A program made the position numbers and the translations under genes. 64,000 bases of DNA from Halothermothrix sp. (GTDB taxonomy: Bacteria > Bacillota > Halanaerobiia > DY22613). Positions 1-8,298 of this stretch are shown in pieces. The stretch spans positions 1-64,000 of the forward strand of contig JAENYK010000005.1 of NCBI GenBank assembly GCA_016841825.1. The letters run 5' to 3'. Under the pieces are notes generated by a model, which saw only the letters and a program-made list of their open reading frames with translations, searched no databases and had not been told where the DNA came from. Position 1 is the stretch's first letter. Each line of letters opens with the position of its first letter.

Positions 1-273
1 AGGTATAGCAACCGTACAAACGGTTAATTTGTTTTCTCGTGAATAAAGCGGGTTAATGGTATGGGCAACTTGAAAATGCTATAAATTTAGCAGGTCAGAT
101 AATGGATTAATATATCAAAAAAAGGAGTAAGTCCTCAAAACGTAGAAGTAGTAGTATATGAAGACCTCATCTACCGATATATATAATTAACTCTAAATAA
201 AATGTCCGGATTTTGAGTTTGTGGAAGAGAGTGAGGCTTATAACTGAAACTGAGATTGGAGGAGATAGATTAA
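1..273. other. Intergenic start of window, no gene seen
   Basis: AT-rich stretch with no open frame that has a ribosome-binding site until the GNAT gene. A GGAGGAG Shine-Dalgarno element lies at about 257-263, just before the ATG at 274. No repeat or convincing promoter was recognised. Confidence 0.5.
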
Positions 274-666
274 ATGATTGAATACTATACAGATCTTTAC
301 AATATAACCGAGAGTGATTTAGAAGGCTTTTTCGTTGGGTGGAAAGCCCCTTTGTCATGTAAGCAACATTATCAAACGTTAGAGAATAGTGATTATAAAA
401 TTTTGGCCTACGATACAGATGAGGAACGGGTTGTTGGATTCATTAATGCTATCTCTGACGAAGTGAGTTTTGCTTTTATTCCTATGCTTGAAGTATTACC
501 AGAATTTAAAAATCAGGGAATTGGCTCTGAGTTGTTGAAAAGGGTTCTTCAACAACTGGAGCATATTAGTAATATAGATTTGACCTGCGATCCAGATCTT
601 CAGGAATTTTATGTCAAATTTGACATGTTGAAATCGACAGGTATGGTAATTAGAAAATATTTATAG
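274..666 (+). CDS. GNAT-family N-acetyltransferase (130 aa)
   Basis: Small single-domain GNAT protein expected to transfer an acyl group from acyl-CoA to an unknown amine. The acetyl-CoA-binding motif A is visible in the second half: a hydrophobic strand (IPMLEVLPEF) followed by KNQGIGSELL, the usual Q/R-x-x-G-x-G/A pyrophosphate loop, and then a helix. The start is fixed by GGAGGAG nine bases before the ATG. The C-terminus is short; after the CDPDLQEFYVKF strand the usual last GNAT strand is compact, but the length is within the family range. It stands alone, followed by about 590 bp of repeat-rich DNA. The substrate cannot be deduced. Confidence 0.8.
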   Translation: MIEYYTDLYNITESDLEGFFVGWKAPLSCKQHYQTLENSDYKILAYDTDEERVVGFINAISDEVSFAFIPMLEVLPEFKNQGIGSELLKRVLQQLEHISNIDLTCDPDLQEFYVKFDMLKSTGMVIRKYL

Positions 667-748
667 GATTTAGATAAATCGGTGTAGTAAGATTTGATTG
701 ATCATAATTTTGAAAATTGTCAAGGAATTATTTTGAGAAATTTTAAGT

Positions 749-880
749 AACGATATTTTTGAAGAGAAGTTTCCCGGTTTCTATAAGTGGGAGTATAAGT
801 CACTAAACAGTGTTTGCTTCATTGGAAGCTGGAGTCGTTAAACTGAGGAGATCAACAGCTTGTTTGTTCATGCGACTTTA
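749..880 (+). repeat. Type A hairpin repeat, copy 1
   Basis: First of two tandem, diverged copies of an element of about 140 bp. Shared blocks are a CGATATTT-like start, then CGGTTTCTATAAGTGGGAGT, then AGTGTTTGCTTCATTGGA, GTCGTTAAACT, and a terminal inverted repeat around ATCAACAGCTTGTTTGTT followed by GCGACTTTA. Further copies lie at 952-1095, 33120-33236 (minus) and 33984-34137 (minus), with the terminal hairpin only at 11995-12025. The TATAAGTGGGAG block resembles subterminal hairpins of IS200/IS605 ends, so a decayed non-autonomous insertion element is the preferred, inferred explanation. Confidence 0.65.
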
Positions 881-951
881 ATCTATAGTTAACAGTAGAT
901 TAATGAGAATTTAATCCTCTCCTATTATAATTAAGATGCGGTTTTTATTTG

Positions 952-1095
952 TTTAACGACATTTCAGAAGGGGAATCTCCGGTTTTTATAGGTGGGAGTA
1001 TAAATACTAAATAGTGTTTACTTCAGTGGAGGTACGAATTCTTTTCTGGAATCGTTAAACTTCAGGCATTAACAACCTGCTGTTAATGCGACTTT
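952..1095 (+). repeat. Type A hairpin repeat, copy 2
   Basis: Best-preserved plus-strand copy. It starts at TTTAACGACATTTCAGAAGG, contains CCGGTTTTTATAGGTGGGAG, then TTACTTCAGTGGAGGTACGA, and ends with the stem CATTAACA/TGTTAATG followed by GCGACTTTA. It matches copy 4 at 33984-34137 (opposite strand) over almost its whole length. No coding potential was seen inside it. Confidence 0.7.
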
Positions 1096-1239
1096 AAAAG
1101 AGAGGATGGTATACAAGCGATACCTACCAGAAATGAACTGGTGTTATCACTCGATAATTGGAATCCTGGTTCGCGAGGTTTACGAACGGGCGGGGAGGAT
1201 GTCAATCTAGACCTGAAAAACAAACTTCTTAAGCTATAA
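1087..1239 (+). pseudogene. Possible tail of a decayed TnpB-like transposon gene
   Basis: A frame of about 50 codons, open from the edge of repeat copy 2 to a TAA at 1237-1239, has no start signal of its own. Its last residues (GLRTGGEDVNLDLK...) have the G-x-x-x-G-x-x-V-x-L feel of TnpB/OrfB C-termini from IS200/IS605 elements, which fits the adjoining hairpin repeats. This rests on pattern memory only, not on an alignment; it could equally be non-coding. It lies directly upstream of the ribosome-binding site of the glycosyltransferase gene. Confidence 0.25.
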
Positions 1240-1260
1240 GTCTAAAGGAGGATAAATGAA

Positions 1261-2304
1261 ATGGCTATTATGCGTAAACAGATAAATATGTTATCGTCTG
1301 CCGATAAAGTAAAAGGGCAGGGAGTTGGTTCTGCTTATATCGAGCAGGTTAGTCTGGTTAGAGAAGGATTGAAAGATGAGTTTGAAGTGATGGTCAATCA
1401 ATTTAAATTAACAGATATTATTCATTATCATACGATAGATTTAAAATATTATCTAAGTATTCCCTTTGCCAGGATGAAAGGAGTAACAATTGGCTATGTT
1501 CATTTTTTGCCGGAAACTATTGAAGGAAGCATTAAACTTCCCGGGATTTTAAAGACTATTTTTTACAAATATATTGTTAATTTTTATAAACAAATGGATT
1601 ATCTTGTGACAGTAAATCCGTATTTTATTGATAAATTAGTGGATTTAGGTATAAATAAAGAACAGATCTATTATATACCTAATTTTGTTTCTAAAAAACA
1701 ATTTTATCCTTTTAATCAAAAGATTATTAGCGAATCCAGAACCCACTGGAATCTCCCTCAGGATAAATTTATTGTTTTAGGTGTGGGACAAGTTCAAACC
1801 AGAAAAGGTGTCTTAGATTTTCTTGAGATTGCTAAACAGATGCCAGATCTTCATTTTATCTGGGCTGGGGGTTTTTCCTTTGGTCAGATCACCGATGGGT
1901 ATAACCAGCTGAAAGAAGCTATGGAGAATTCACCAGCAAATGTTGAGTTTTTAGGAATTGTAGATCGGGATAAGATGAATGAGATCTACAATATAGCTGA
2001 TGTATTATTTATGCCATCATATAATGAATTATTCCCAATGGCTATCCTGGAAGCGATGAACTGCCAGAAACCAATTCTTTTACGTGATATTTCAATCTAT
2101 GAAGAGATTTTGAAAGATTATTATCTTAAGGGAAGCAATAATCAGGAGTTTCAAACAGTTTTACGAAAATTAAGTGCAGATTCCGGTTATTATAACCATG
2201 CGCAAGAATCTGCTAATCGAGGCAGTGAGTTTTATTCTAAAGAGAATGTTTTACATTTGTGGAAAGAATTTTATACTAAGGTTTCAGAAAAGGACGCGGT
2301 ATGA
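1261..2304 (+). CDS. GT4-type (GT-B) glycosyltransferase, possibly glycolipid synthase (347 aa)
   Basis: Retaining glycosyltransferase of family GT4. The C-terminal Rossmann half shows VLGVGQVQTRKGVLDFLEIA at about residue 170 and the donor-binding region NIADVLFMPSYNELFPMAILEAMNCQKPIL at about 245-275, including the E-x7-E type motif (ELFPMAILE). The N-terminal half contains HYHTIDLKYYL and VHFLPETIEGS, typical of cytoplasmic-face lipid glucosyltransferases such as diacylglycerol glucosyltransferases. The AGGAGG at 1246-1251 supports the ATG at 1261; an ATG at 1257 is out of frame. The stop overlaps the next gene's start (ATGA), so the two are translationally coupled. The neighbouring flippase-like and GDPD genes suggest a role in membrane glycolipid metabolism, but the exact acceptor is inference. 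Confidence 0.85.
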   Translation: MAIMRKQINMLSSADKVKGQGVGSAYIEQVSLVREGLKDEFEVMVNQFKLTDIIHYHTIDLKYYLSIPFARMKGVTIGYVHFLPETIEGSIKLPGILKTIFYKYIVNFYKQMDYLVTVNPYFIDKLVDLGINKEQIYYIPNFVSKKQFYPFNQKIISESRTHWNLPQDKFIVLGVGQVQTRKGVLDFLEIAKQMPDLHFIWAGGFSFGQITDGYNQLKEAMENSPANVEFLGIVDRDKMNEIYNIADVLFMPSYNELFPMAILEAMNCQKPILLRDISIYEEILKDYYLKGSNNQEFQTVLRKLSADSGYYNHAQESANRGSEFYSKENVLHLWKEFYTKVSEKDAV

Positions 2305-3368
2305 TTAAAAATAAGAAGTGGAATATTTTATTTATCGTAATTTCTGGGATAGGGTTGATTGTTTATATCTTGCTGACTGGAAATTGGAGTAGACTGATCA
2401 GCCAATTGCGTTATATAAACATGTTATGGGTTAGTTTAGGGTTTGCGGCTATAGTGGCTTATTGGATTTTTGAAACAATAATCCTGCATTGGATTACCTA
2501 TTCACTGCATGGTAAGTATAATTTTCGACAGGCTTTTAAGGTGACGATAATTGGTCAATTTTTCAATATGATTACTCCGTTTGCTTCCGGTGGGCAGCCT
2601 ATTCAGCTCTATACGATGTCACAACAGAAGGTCGGGGCAGGAGTAGCTGGTTCTATTCTGATGATTAAATTTATTGTCTATCAATCAGTATTGGTTATCT
2701 ACTCATTAATTTTGATTATCTGGAAAGCCTCATTTTTTCAAAGTAATATGAGTAATTTCTTCTATTTAATTTTTGTCGGTTTTGGCATTAACTTAGGAGT
2801 AATTGGTTTTCTCTTTATTTTGACTAAAGATAGACTGTTAAAGGAGAAAATTTTTGACTTTGTTTTAAAGTTATTGTCTAAAATAAGATTAATTAAGAAT
2901 GTTACTAAGTATGAACAGAAGATAAATAAGCATCTTAATAAGTTTCATTTGAATATAGAATTTTTAGCGAATAACAAAAGTCTGTTAGTAAAAATTATTG
3001 TGCTTTCTTTTCTTCAGTTAACCTCATACTTTCTCATACCATACTTTATCTATCGTAGTTTTGGATTATTAAAGGTAGGAATAATTAATATGGTAGCAGC
3101 CCATGCTTTTGTGCAGATGATTATCTCTTTTGTACCAGTTCCTGGTGCCAGTGGAGGAGCTGAAGGAGGTTTTTATCTATTTTTCAAAATGTTTTTTAGC
3201 AAAGGAAATATATTAACTGCGATATTGATCTGGAGAGTTTATACCTATTATGCTGCATTGCTAGTAGGCGGTATCTTTTTACTTTTTGGCAAGACACGAG
3301 GAGAAAAAGTTCAGCTTACAGGTCATAACCCTTCTTATAAGAATTTGAAGAATAATACTGACTTCTAG
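2301..3368 (+). CDS. Lysylphosphatidylglycerol synthase TM-domain family protein (355 aa)
   Basis: Integral membrane protein of the LPG_synthase_TM / UPF0104 family, the same fold as the flippase half of MprF. About eight hydrophobic helices can be read, beginning at residues 9-27. Family hallmarks are GQFFNMITPFASGGQPIQLY at about residue 90 and the conserved PVPGASGGAEGGF near residue 280. There is no aminoacyl-transferase domain, so it is a stand-alone membrane half. It overlaps the GT4 gene by 4 nt. Pairing of this family with a lipid glycosyltransferase is common, and the inferred job is lipid translocation or glycolipid handling. An intrinsic terminator begins inside its last codons. 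Confidence 0.85.
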   Translation: MIKNKKWNILFIVISGIGLIVYILLTGNWSRLISQLRYINMLWVSLGFAAIVAYWIFETIILHWITYSLHGKYNFRQAFKVTIIGQFFNMITPFASGGQPIQLYTMSQQKVGAGVAGSILMIKFIVYQSVLVIYSLILIIWKASFFQSNMSNFFYLIFVGFGINLGVIGFLFILTKDRLLKEKIFDFVLKLLSKIRLIKNVTKYEQKINKHLNKFHLNIEFLANNKSLLVKIIVLSFLQLTSYFLIPYFIYRSFGLLKVGIINMVAAHAFVQMIISFVPVPGASGGAEGGFYLFFKMFFSKGNILTAILIWRVYTYYAALLVGGIFLLFGKTRGEKVQLTGHNPSYKNLKNNTDF

Positions 3369-3388
3369 GTTTCCTGGAAGTCTTTTTT
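3360..3388 (+). terminator. Intrinsic terminator overlapping the upstream stop codon
   Basis: A hairpin GACTTC-AGG / CCT-GAAGTC is followed directly by TTTTTT. The left arm contains the TAG stop of the membrane-protein gene at 3366-3368. It ends the GT4/membrane-protein transcript and argues that the downstream acetyltransferase has its own promoter. Confidence 0.85.
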
Positions 3389-3492
3389 ATTTGCAGGTAA
3401 AAAAGAATAAAGGGCGAAATGAAGAAAGTAGTGTGATATGCATACATACTTATTGTAGTAGTCGGCCTTTATTGATATGTAAGGAGGTAAGG

Positions 3493-4365
3493 ATGGTGTT
3501 GAGAGAATTTAGTATCTACAGGGATCGGGAATTGGTAGAAAAACTGTTGCAGAGAATAAATGTTAATGCCCTTTTGTGTTTTAATAAGGCGATTGCCAGA
3601 AAATCTTTTGAAGCTTATATCTTTGAAGCTGGAGCTAATAGAGGTGTCTATTTTCTTGATCGAAGTGCTGACGATCTATATATAGCTCATATATCATTTT
3701 TGACCGATGATATTTCTGTGAAGCATCTGGCACACATAGACAAACTAATAAAGAAATCAATCACAACTGCCCGAGGCAAAAAATTATTTATACATGTAAA
3801 TGCGTACAATGACAAGATCATATCTCTTGTTCATCAGCATGGTTTTCAGGAAAAGCCAGATTCACCTGGGTATGAATATTTGTATATTTTGCATGGTAAT
3901 GAGCAAAGAATTGATAACCTACACAACATAGAATATCGAGATTATCAACCCCACTTGATAGATGATTATTTATATTTGCTCGATCAATCTTTCAAAGAGC
4001 TGAATAGGAAGAATAACAATCTTTATAGATTTACTGAGAACAAAGAATTCTTTACTACGATTTATGAGAAAGTTTCACAACTCGGAGGTTTTGCATCATT
4101 CTGGTATAAAGAAGAACTAGTTGGGTTATACACAGTTAATTTCTACGATGTTTATATGCTCACTTTTATCGGTATTCATCCCGAATATCAAAATCAGGGA
4201 ATTGGTAAATATATGCTTAATTATTGTATTTGTAATACTTTAAAGAGATTAAATGCAGATAGATTATATCTTTATGCTTTGGCAAACAATCTGGGTGCTC
4301 AGAGATTTTATGAGAAAAATGGCTTTATTAGAAATGCCTATGATTCAGAATATACTTTGATTTGA
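3493..4365 (+). CDS. Tandem-GNAT acetyltransferase (290 aa)
   Basis: Two-domain GNAT protein. The N-terminal half (residues about 1-135) is a degenerate GNAT-like unit with IHVNAYNDKIISLVHQHGF, resembling the last strands of the fold. The C-terminal half has a complete acetyl-CoA site: TFIGIHPEYQNQGIGKYML, then LYALANNLGAQRFYEKNGF. I chose the ATG at 3493 because AAGGAGG lies at 3481-3487. The frame is open back to a TTG at 3391, but that extension begins in the tail of the preceding terminator and has no ribosome-binding site. The substrate is unknown. It follows the lipid-related pair but is separated from it by the terminator. Confidence 0.8.
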   Translation: MVLREFSIYRDRELVEKLLQRINVNALLCFNKAIARKSFEAYIFEAGANRGVYFLDRSADDLYIAHISFLTDDISVKHLAHIDKLIKKSITTARGKKLFIHVNAYNDKIISLVHQHGFQEKPDSPGYEYLYILHGNEQRIDNLHNIEYRDYQPHLIDDYLYLLDQSFKELNRKNNNLYRFTENKEFFTTIYEKVSQLGGFASFWYKEELVGLYTVNFYDVYMLTFIGIHPEYQNQGIGKYMLNYCICNTLKRLNADRLYLYALANNLGAQRFYEKNGFIRNAYDSEYTLI

Positions 4366-4408
4366 TCTCTAAATTTTAAAATGGTGACAGGTAGAAAAGG
4401 AGAATAGA

Positions 4409-5380
4409 ATGACGAGAAGAAAAATAATCTGGGTTGTAATATTGTTCATCACTTTTGTGTTTCTAAATAACAGTTCCCTAGTGATGAAAAAAGATTATGG
4501 GGAGCCTTTACTGCTGGCCCATCGGGGGTTAGCCCAAACATTTTCTATGGAAGGAATAACTGGCGAGATAAATACAGCAGAACGAATCTACGAACCTGAA
4601 CATCCTTATCTGGAAAATACTATTCCTTCAATGGAAGCAGCCTTTCAGGCCGGAGCTGATCTGGTTGAGTTTGATATCCAACTAACTACAGATAATCAAT
4701 TCGCTGTGTTTCATGATTGGATTCTGAATTATCGGACAAATGGTCAGGGTGTTACAAGAGAACACACTCTGGCTGAACTAAAAACCCTTGACATAGGATA
4801 TGGTTATACAGCCGATAATGGAAAAACCTATCCTTTTCGGGGAAAAGGAATTGGACTAATGCCTTCATTAGACGAAGTGTTGAACTACTTTCCTGATCGT
4901 TCTTTTTTGATTCGTATAAAAAGTGATGATAAGCATGAAGGAGAGGTCCTGGCTGATTATCTTCAGAAAATACCTGAAGATCGGTTGACTATGTTAACGG
5001 TATACGGAGGAGACCGATCGATTGCTGAGCTCAAAGAAAAACTTCCTAACTTAAGGGTGATGTCTAGAGCGACGATGAAGAAAGCTTTGCTTGAATATAT
5101 TGCATTGGGTTGGACAGGGTATATTCCTACCTCAATGAGGAATACACATTTTCACTTGCCGCTAAAGTATGCTCATTTTCTCTGGGGCTGGCCTAATCGA
5201 TTTATTCAGAGAATGAAAGCTGCTAACACACATTTTTTTCTCGTGTTAGGTGATGGAACATGGTCAGAAGGATTCGATACTTTTGAAGATCTGAATCAGT
5301 TACCCAGGGATTATCTGGGTGGCATTTGGACTAACCGAATTGATAGGATAGCACCGGTATTTGATGATCAGAAAAAGTGA
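4409..5380 (+). CDS. Membrane-anchored glycerophosphodiester phosphodiesterase family protein (323 aa)
   Basis: GDPD-family TIM barrel that would hydrolyse glycerophosphodiesters or related lipid head groups outside the membrane. Residues 5-21 form one hydrophobic signal anchor after MTRRK. Motifs are LLAHRG (the general-base His-Arg pair) at about 35-40, ENTIPSMEAAFQAGADLVEFDIQLTTDNQFAVFHDW, which carries the metal-binding E-x-D and the second catalytic His, and LMPSLDEVL further on. The C-terminal part (residues 225-323) is more divergent than in GlpQ and may define another phosphodiester substrate. AAAAGGAGA lies before the ATG. Together with the GT4 and flippase-like genes it makes a lipid-centred neighbourhood; joint function is inference. 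Confidence 0.8.
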   Translation: MTRRKIIWVVILFITFVFLNNSSLVMKKDYGEPLLLAHRGLAQTFSMEGITGEINTAERIYEPEHPYLENTIPSMEAAFQAGADLVEFDIQLTTDNQFAVFHDWILNYRTNGQGVTREHTLAELKTLDIGYGYTADNGKTYPFRGKGIGLMPSLDEVLNYFPDRSFLIRIKSDDKHEGEVLADYLQKIPEDRLTMLTVYGGDRSIAELKEKLPNLRVMSRATMKKALLEYIALGWTGYIPTSMRNTHFHLPLKYAHFLWGWPNRFIQRMKAANTHFFLVLGDGTWSEGFDTFEDLNQLPRDYLGGIWTNRIDRIAPVFDDQKK

Positions 5381-5438
5381 GTTAATAATTGCTGTGAGAA
5401 ATGGGCTGGTTGATTCTTTACAGGGGGAATAATGTCGT

Positions 5439-6055
5439 ATGCCAAAGTATATTGATTTAAGTTACACTATTGAAGCTGAATTATCAGTACATCCCTTTGA
5501 TAATGAAGTAAAACTTTATCAGGATAAATTTCTGGATGTGGATGGGTACAACAACTCCCGATTGGAAGCGGAATGCATGCCGGAACTCATATTGATCTAC
5601 CGGGACACCTCTTAAGGTCCCCTACCCTATTTGATGAGCTACCACTGGATAGATTCATTGGGAATGGTTGTCTGTTGAATGTATCTGGAGAAGATGTTAT
5701 TCCCATGAAGGAAGAATATCTACAACTGGTAAAAAAGAACGATATTGTATTATTATATACAGGCTTTGACCGTCAATTTGGTAGAAAAACATACTTTGCT
5801 CAGCATCCTGTTGTTAGTATAGAATTGGCAGCATTTTTGATCAATGCAGAAGTTAAGCTGATCGGAATGGATCTACCAGCACCTGATAAATATCCTTTTA
5901 AAGTGCATAAAATGTTTTTTAAAAGGGGTATTTTCATAATTGAGAACATGACTAATCTAGACAGATTAATAGATGTAGGAGATTTTGAAGTTATTGCTTT
6001 TCCATTGAAGGTAAGAGCTGAAGCATCTCCTGTTAGGGTAGTGGCAAAGGTTTAA
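5439..6055 (+). pseudogene. Cyclase-family (kynurenine formamidase-like) gene with a frameshift
   Basis: The 5' part (ATG at 5439 after GGGGG, MPKYIDLSYTIEAELSVHPFD...) reads in one frame to a TAA at 5613-5615. The 3' part, beginning MHAGTHIDLPGHLL at 5573, continues in the next frame to 6055. The two pieces form one normal cyclase-family protein (PF04199): the N-terminal IDLSYTI strand, the metal-binding HAGTHIDLPGH signature, and the C-terminal GMDLPAPDKYPFKVHKM region. Frame phases fit loss of one base near 5555-5572, in the run CGATTGGAAGCGGAATGC. It is a pseudogene or a sequencing error. The intact protein would be a metal-dependent amidase or hydrolase of about 205 residues. Confidence 0.75.
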
Positions 6056-6140
6056 AAGATATTTATCGCTCGAAAAGTCAATGGATAATGATAACAATCT
6101 GTTCTTCTGAAACTGAACAATCTATAAGGAGGAGTTATGA

Positions 6141-6815
6141 ATGGATGCTAATCGTAAAATGTGGAATGAACACCAGAGAACACTGCGAACTAGCTTATTG
6201 AAAACAGATCAATATCCAGATGCTCTGGAGATCCTTAAGAATCAACATAAGATGGTTCATCGGGCAGAAATGTCTCAGACAGAGTTGTGGTCGTTTGAAG
6301 ATGAATTATGGCAAGGGTTGGATGAAGAGATCTTTCGTACTAAGACAAATGGAAATATGAACACTATCGCCTGGCATATCTGGCATATAACTCGAATTGA
6401 GGATATGACGATGAATTTGTTAATAGCCGGTGAACCACAAATTATTAATGGTGATAATTGGTTGGAGCAGATGCAGGTTACAGTCTGCGATACTGGCAAC
6501 ACCTGGAATGAAGATATGGTAAAAGAGTTCAGTTTGTCGCTAAATATTGAAGCTTTACAGGCATATAGGTTGGCAGTTGGTCGAAGGACTACAGAGATTA
6601 TTAGTCGAATCCAACCTGAACAGATGAAACAAAGGGTTGAACCTTCACGTTTAGAGCGAATCATGAGTGAAGGCGCTGTGACAGAAGAGGCACGCTGGTT
6701 GATAGATTACTGGAGTAAGCGTAATTTTGCTGGACTATTTTTGATGCCTGCGACTCGACATAATTTTGTTCATCTTAACAAATCAATGAGGATAAGAGAG
6801 AGATATAATAAGTAA
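6141..6815 (+). CDS. DinB-like four-helix metal-binding protein (224 aa)
   Basis: Helical-bundle protein of the DinB/YfiT superfamily. Putative metal ligands are the histidines in NTIAWHIWHITRIEDMT (about residues 75-92) and in ATRHNFVHLNKS near the C-terminus, in the expected spacing for helices 2 and 4. Many family members are bacillithiol- or other thiol-transferases, or of unknown function; nothing here sets the substrate. AGGAGG at 6128-6133 supports the start at 6141; an ATG at 6137 runs into a stop after four codons. It is followed by a type B hairpin repeat. Confidence 0.75.
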   Translation: MDANRKMWNEHQRTLRTSLLKTDQYPDALEILKNQHKMVHRAEMSQTELWSFEDELWQGLDEEIFRTKTNGNMNTIAWHIWHITRIEDMTMNLLIAGEPQIINGDNWLEQMQVTVCDTGNTWNEDMVKEFSLSLNIEALQAYRLAVGRRTTEIISRIQPEQMKQRVEPSRLERIMSEGAVTEEARWLIDYWSKRNFAGLFLMPATRHNFVHLNKSMRIRERYNK

Positions 6816-6894
6816 AGAATACCAGGTTTTTGGAGTTGCTGAATAGATAGTCTTCTCAGGTCGATATGTCAAGCTAATCAACAGTGAACTTGTG

Positions 6895-6977
6895 CTTCAG
6901 ATGGGGATTCAATCCCACCTGAAGTAGAACAAGGCAGCTTCCACTTATAGAAGTGGGAGTCATAGAACTTAGCTCTA
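6895..6977 (+). repeat. Type B double-hairpin repeat, copy 1
   Basis: Two consecutive hairpins: CTTCAG-TGGGGAT / ATCCCA-CTGAAG, then CTTCCACTT-ATAG-AAGTGGGAG, followed by TCATAGAACTTAG. A near-identical copy sits at 33810-33885. The second hairpin resembles the TATAAGTGGGAG block of the type A repeats and IS200/IS605 right ends. It separates the DinB-like and MFS genes and could also act as a 3' mRNA stabiliser. Confidence 0.7.
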
Positions 6978-7005
6978 TGTGAAAAGATGGTGGAGGGAGT
7001 AAACG

Positions 7006-8256
7006 ATGTTTGTATCTAAGCTAAACCTATTTAGGCAATATAGGTCTGTTGTTGATCGCAGATATATAGTTATCTATGCAATTTACTTTAGTTTCTTTCT
7101 GTTTATTGGTCCTTTAGAGGATATATTACCTCTGTTATTTGAAGCTAAAGGTTTTGGAAAAGCGACATTTGGGGTTTTTCTGTCTTTCCATAATGGAATA
7201 AATATTTTTCTTCCAGGAATTATTGCATATCTGGCGAGTAAATTTAGTTCATATAAGATTTCACTGGTGGCGATGCTTTTAAGTCTAGTTGGAGCTTTAC
7301 TAATTGGTTGTTTACCTGGAAATAATTTTTATCTATTTCTATTTGCAATATTACTTATTGCCGGTAGAACTGTTTTTAATTTTTCGTTGGGAAATTCGAT
7401 TAATTATGTCTTACCTGAAGAGACTAGAGGTAAATATTTTGCTTTAAGGGATTTGTTCCTCTTTGGAGCCTGTGCTGTGGGATTGTTTTTCGGAGGAGCA
7501 TATATTGCCAGATATAATATTAGTTCTTTTTATAAAGCTGCAGGCATCGGGTTTCTAATTCCATTTTGGATAATACTTAAGAACAATAAATTACTACAAT
7601 CTTCAAAGAATAATAGAATAACTAAAGATTCTTTATCAACCTGGGGATCAATAAAACTGACTAAAAAAGAGATTATTGGTGAGATCTTCAGAGATCGAAA
7701 GGTCCAGGCTTTTATCTTCATTCAGATAGGAACAATGATTTATAGTTCAGCGATGAGATTTTTGCCTTTATTGGGGACTGATCTCGGAATATCTGTTCCA
7801 ATGATTATGACTATGTTCGGGGCAATTACTGTAGTGAATTCGATTATTGGACTGTTTTTAGCTCATTTCTCTGATACTTTGGGTCGAAAATGGCTCTATA
7901 TTTTTGATATTGGTTTTGATGTACTGCCAGCTATGGTCTTTGCTTTTACTCGCAGTATTACTATATTTATCTTTGGTGTGATATTGACGATGATCAAAGA
8001 TATCTTTGCACCGATTTCTTTTGCTTATTTCTTTGATTGTTTTCCCGAGGAGAAAGGGATTATGATTCAGGGAATTCTTAGTTCGGTGGGTAATGCCCTG
8101 AACTTATTAGCACCACTGTTTGTAGGGTTTCTTTGGGTCATTTCTCCGGGTTATGTGTTCCTCCTGGGTGCAGTTGGTAATGGGATTGCAGCTGTAGTAG
8201 CAGCACTTATGCTGCCCAATGTTAAAGTTAACGATAAAGAATCCACATTAGCTTAA
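7006..8256 (+). CDS. MFS transporter (416 aa)
   Basis: Major facilitator superfamily permease with about 12 predicted membrane helices. The loop-2/3 region is replaced by YLASKFSSYKISL, and the cytoplasmic motif HFSDTLGRKWLY between helices 8 and 9 is the C-half version of the MFS A motif (G-x3-D-x-x-GR-x-x). A charged central loop (about 195-230, rich in Lys and Asn) separates the two six-helix halves. GGAGGGA lies 8 bases before the ATG. The substrate is unknown. It is the only exporter-like permease near the NRPS, so it is a weak candidate for product efflux, but three unrelated genes lie between them. Confidence 0.8.
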   Translation: MFVSKLNLFRQYRSVVDRRYIVIYAIYFSFFLFIGPLEDILPLLFEAKGFGKATFGVFLSFHNGINIFLPGIIAYLASKFSSYKISLVAMLLSLVGALLIGCLPGNNFYLFLFAILLIAGRTVFNFSLGNSINYVLPEETRGKYFALRDLFLFGACAVGLFFGGAYIARYNISSFYKAAGIGFLIPFWIILKNNKLLQSSKNNRITKDSLSTWGSIKLTKKEIIGEIFRDRKVQAFIFIQIGTMIYSSAMRFLPLLGTDLGISVPMIMTMFGAITVVNSIIGLFLAHFSDTLGRKWLYIFDIGFDVLPAMVFAFTRSITIFIFGVILTMIKDIFAPISFAYFFDCFPEEKGIMIQGILSSVGNALNLLAPLFVGFLWVISPGYVFLLGAVGNGIAAVVAALMLPNVKVNDKESTLA

Positions 8257-8298
8257 AATATAGGCTGATGAGGATATTGTGAAAGGAGAATTTATAGT

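Noticed and set aside
3391-3492. N-terminal extension of the tandem-GNAT protein from a TTG
   Set aside because: It begins in the U-tract end of the preceding terminator, has no ribosome-binding site, and AAGGAGG lies just before the ATG at 3493.
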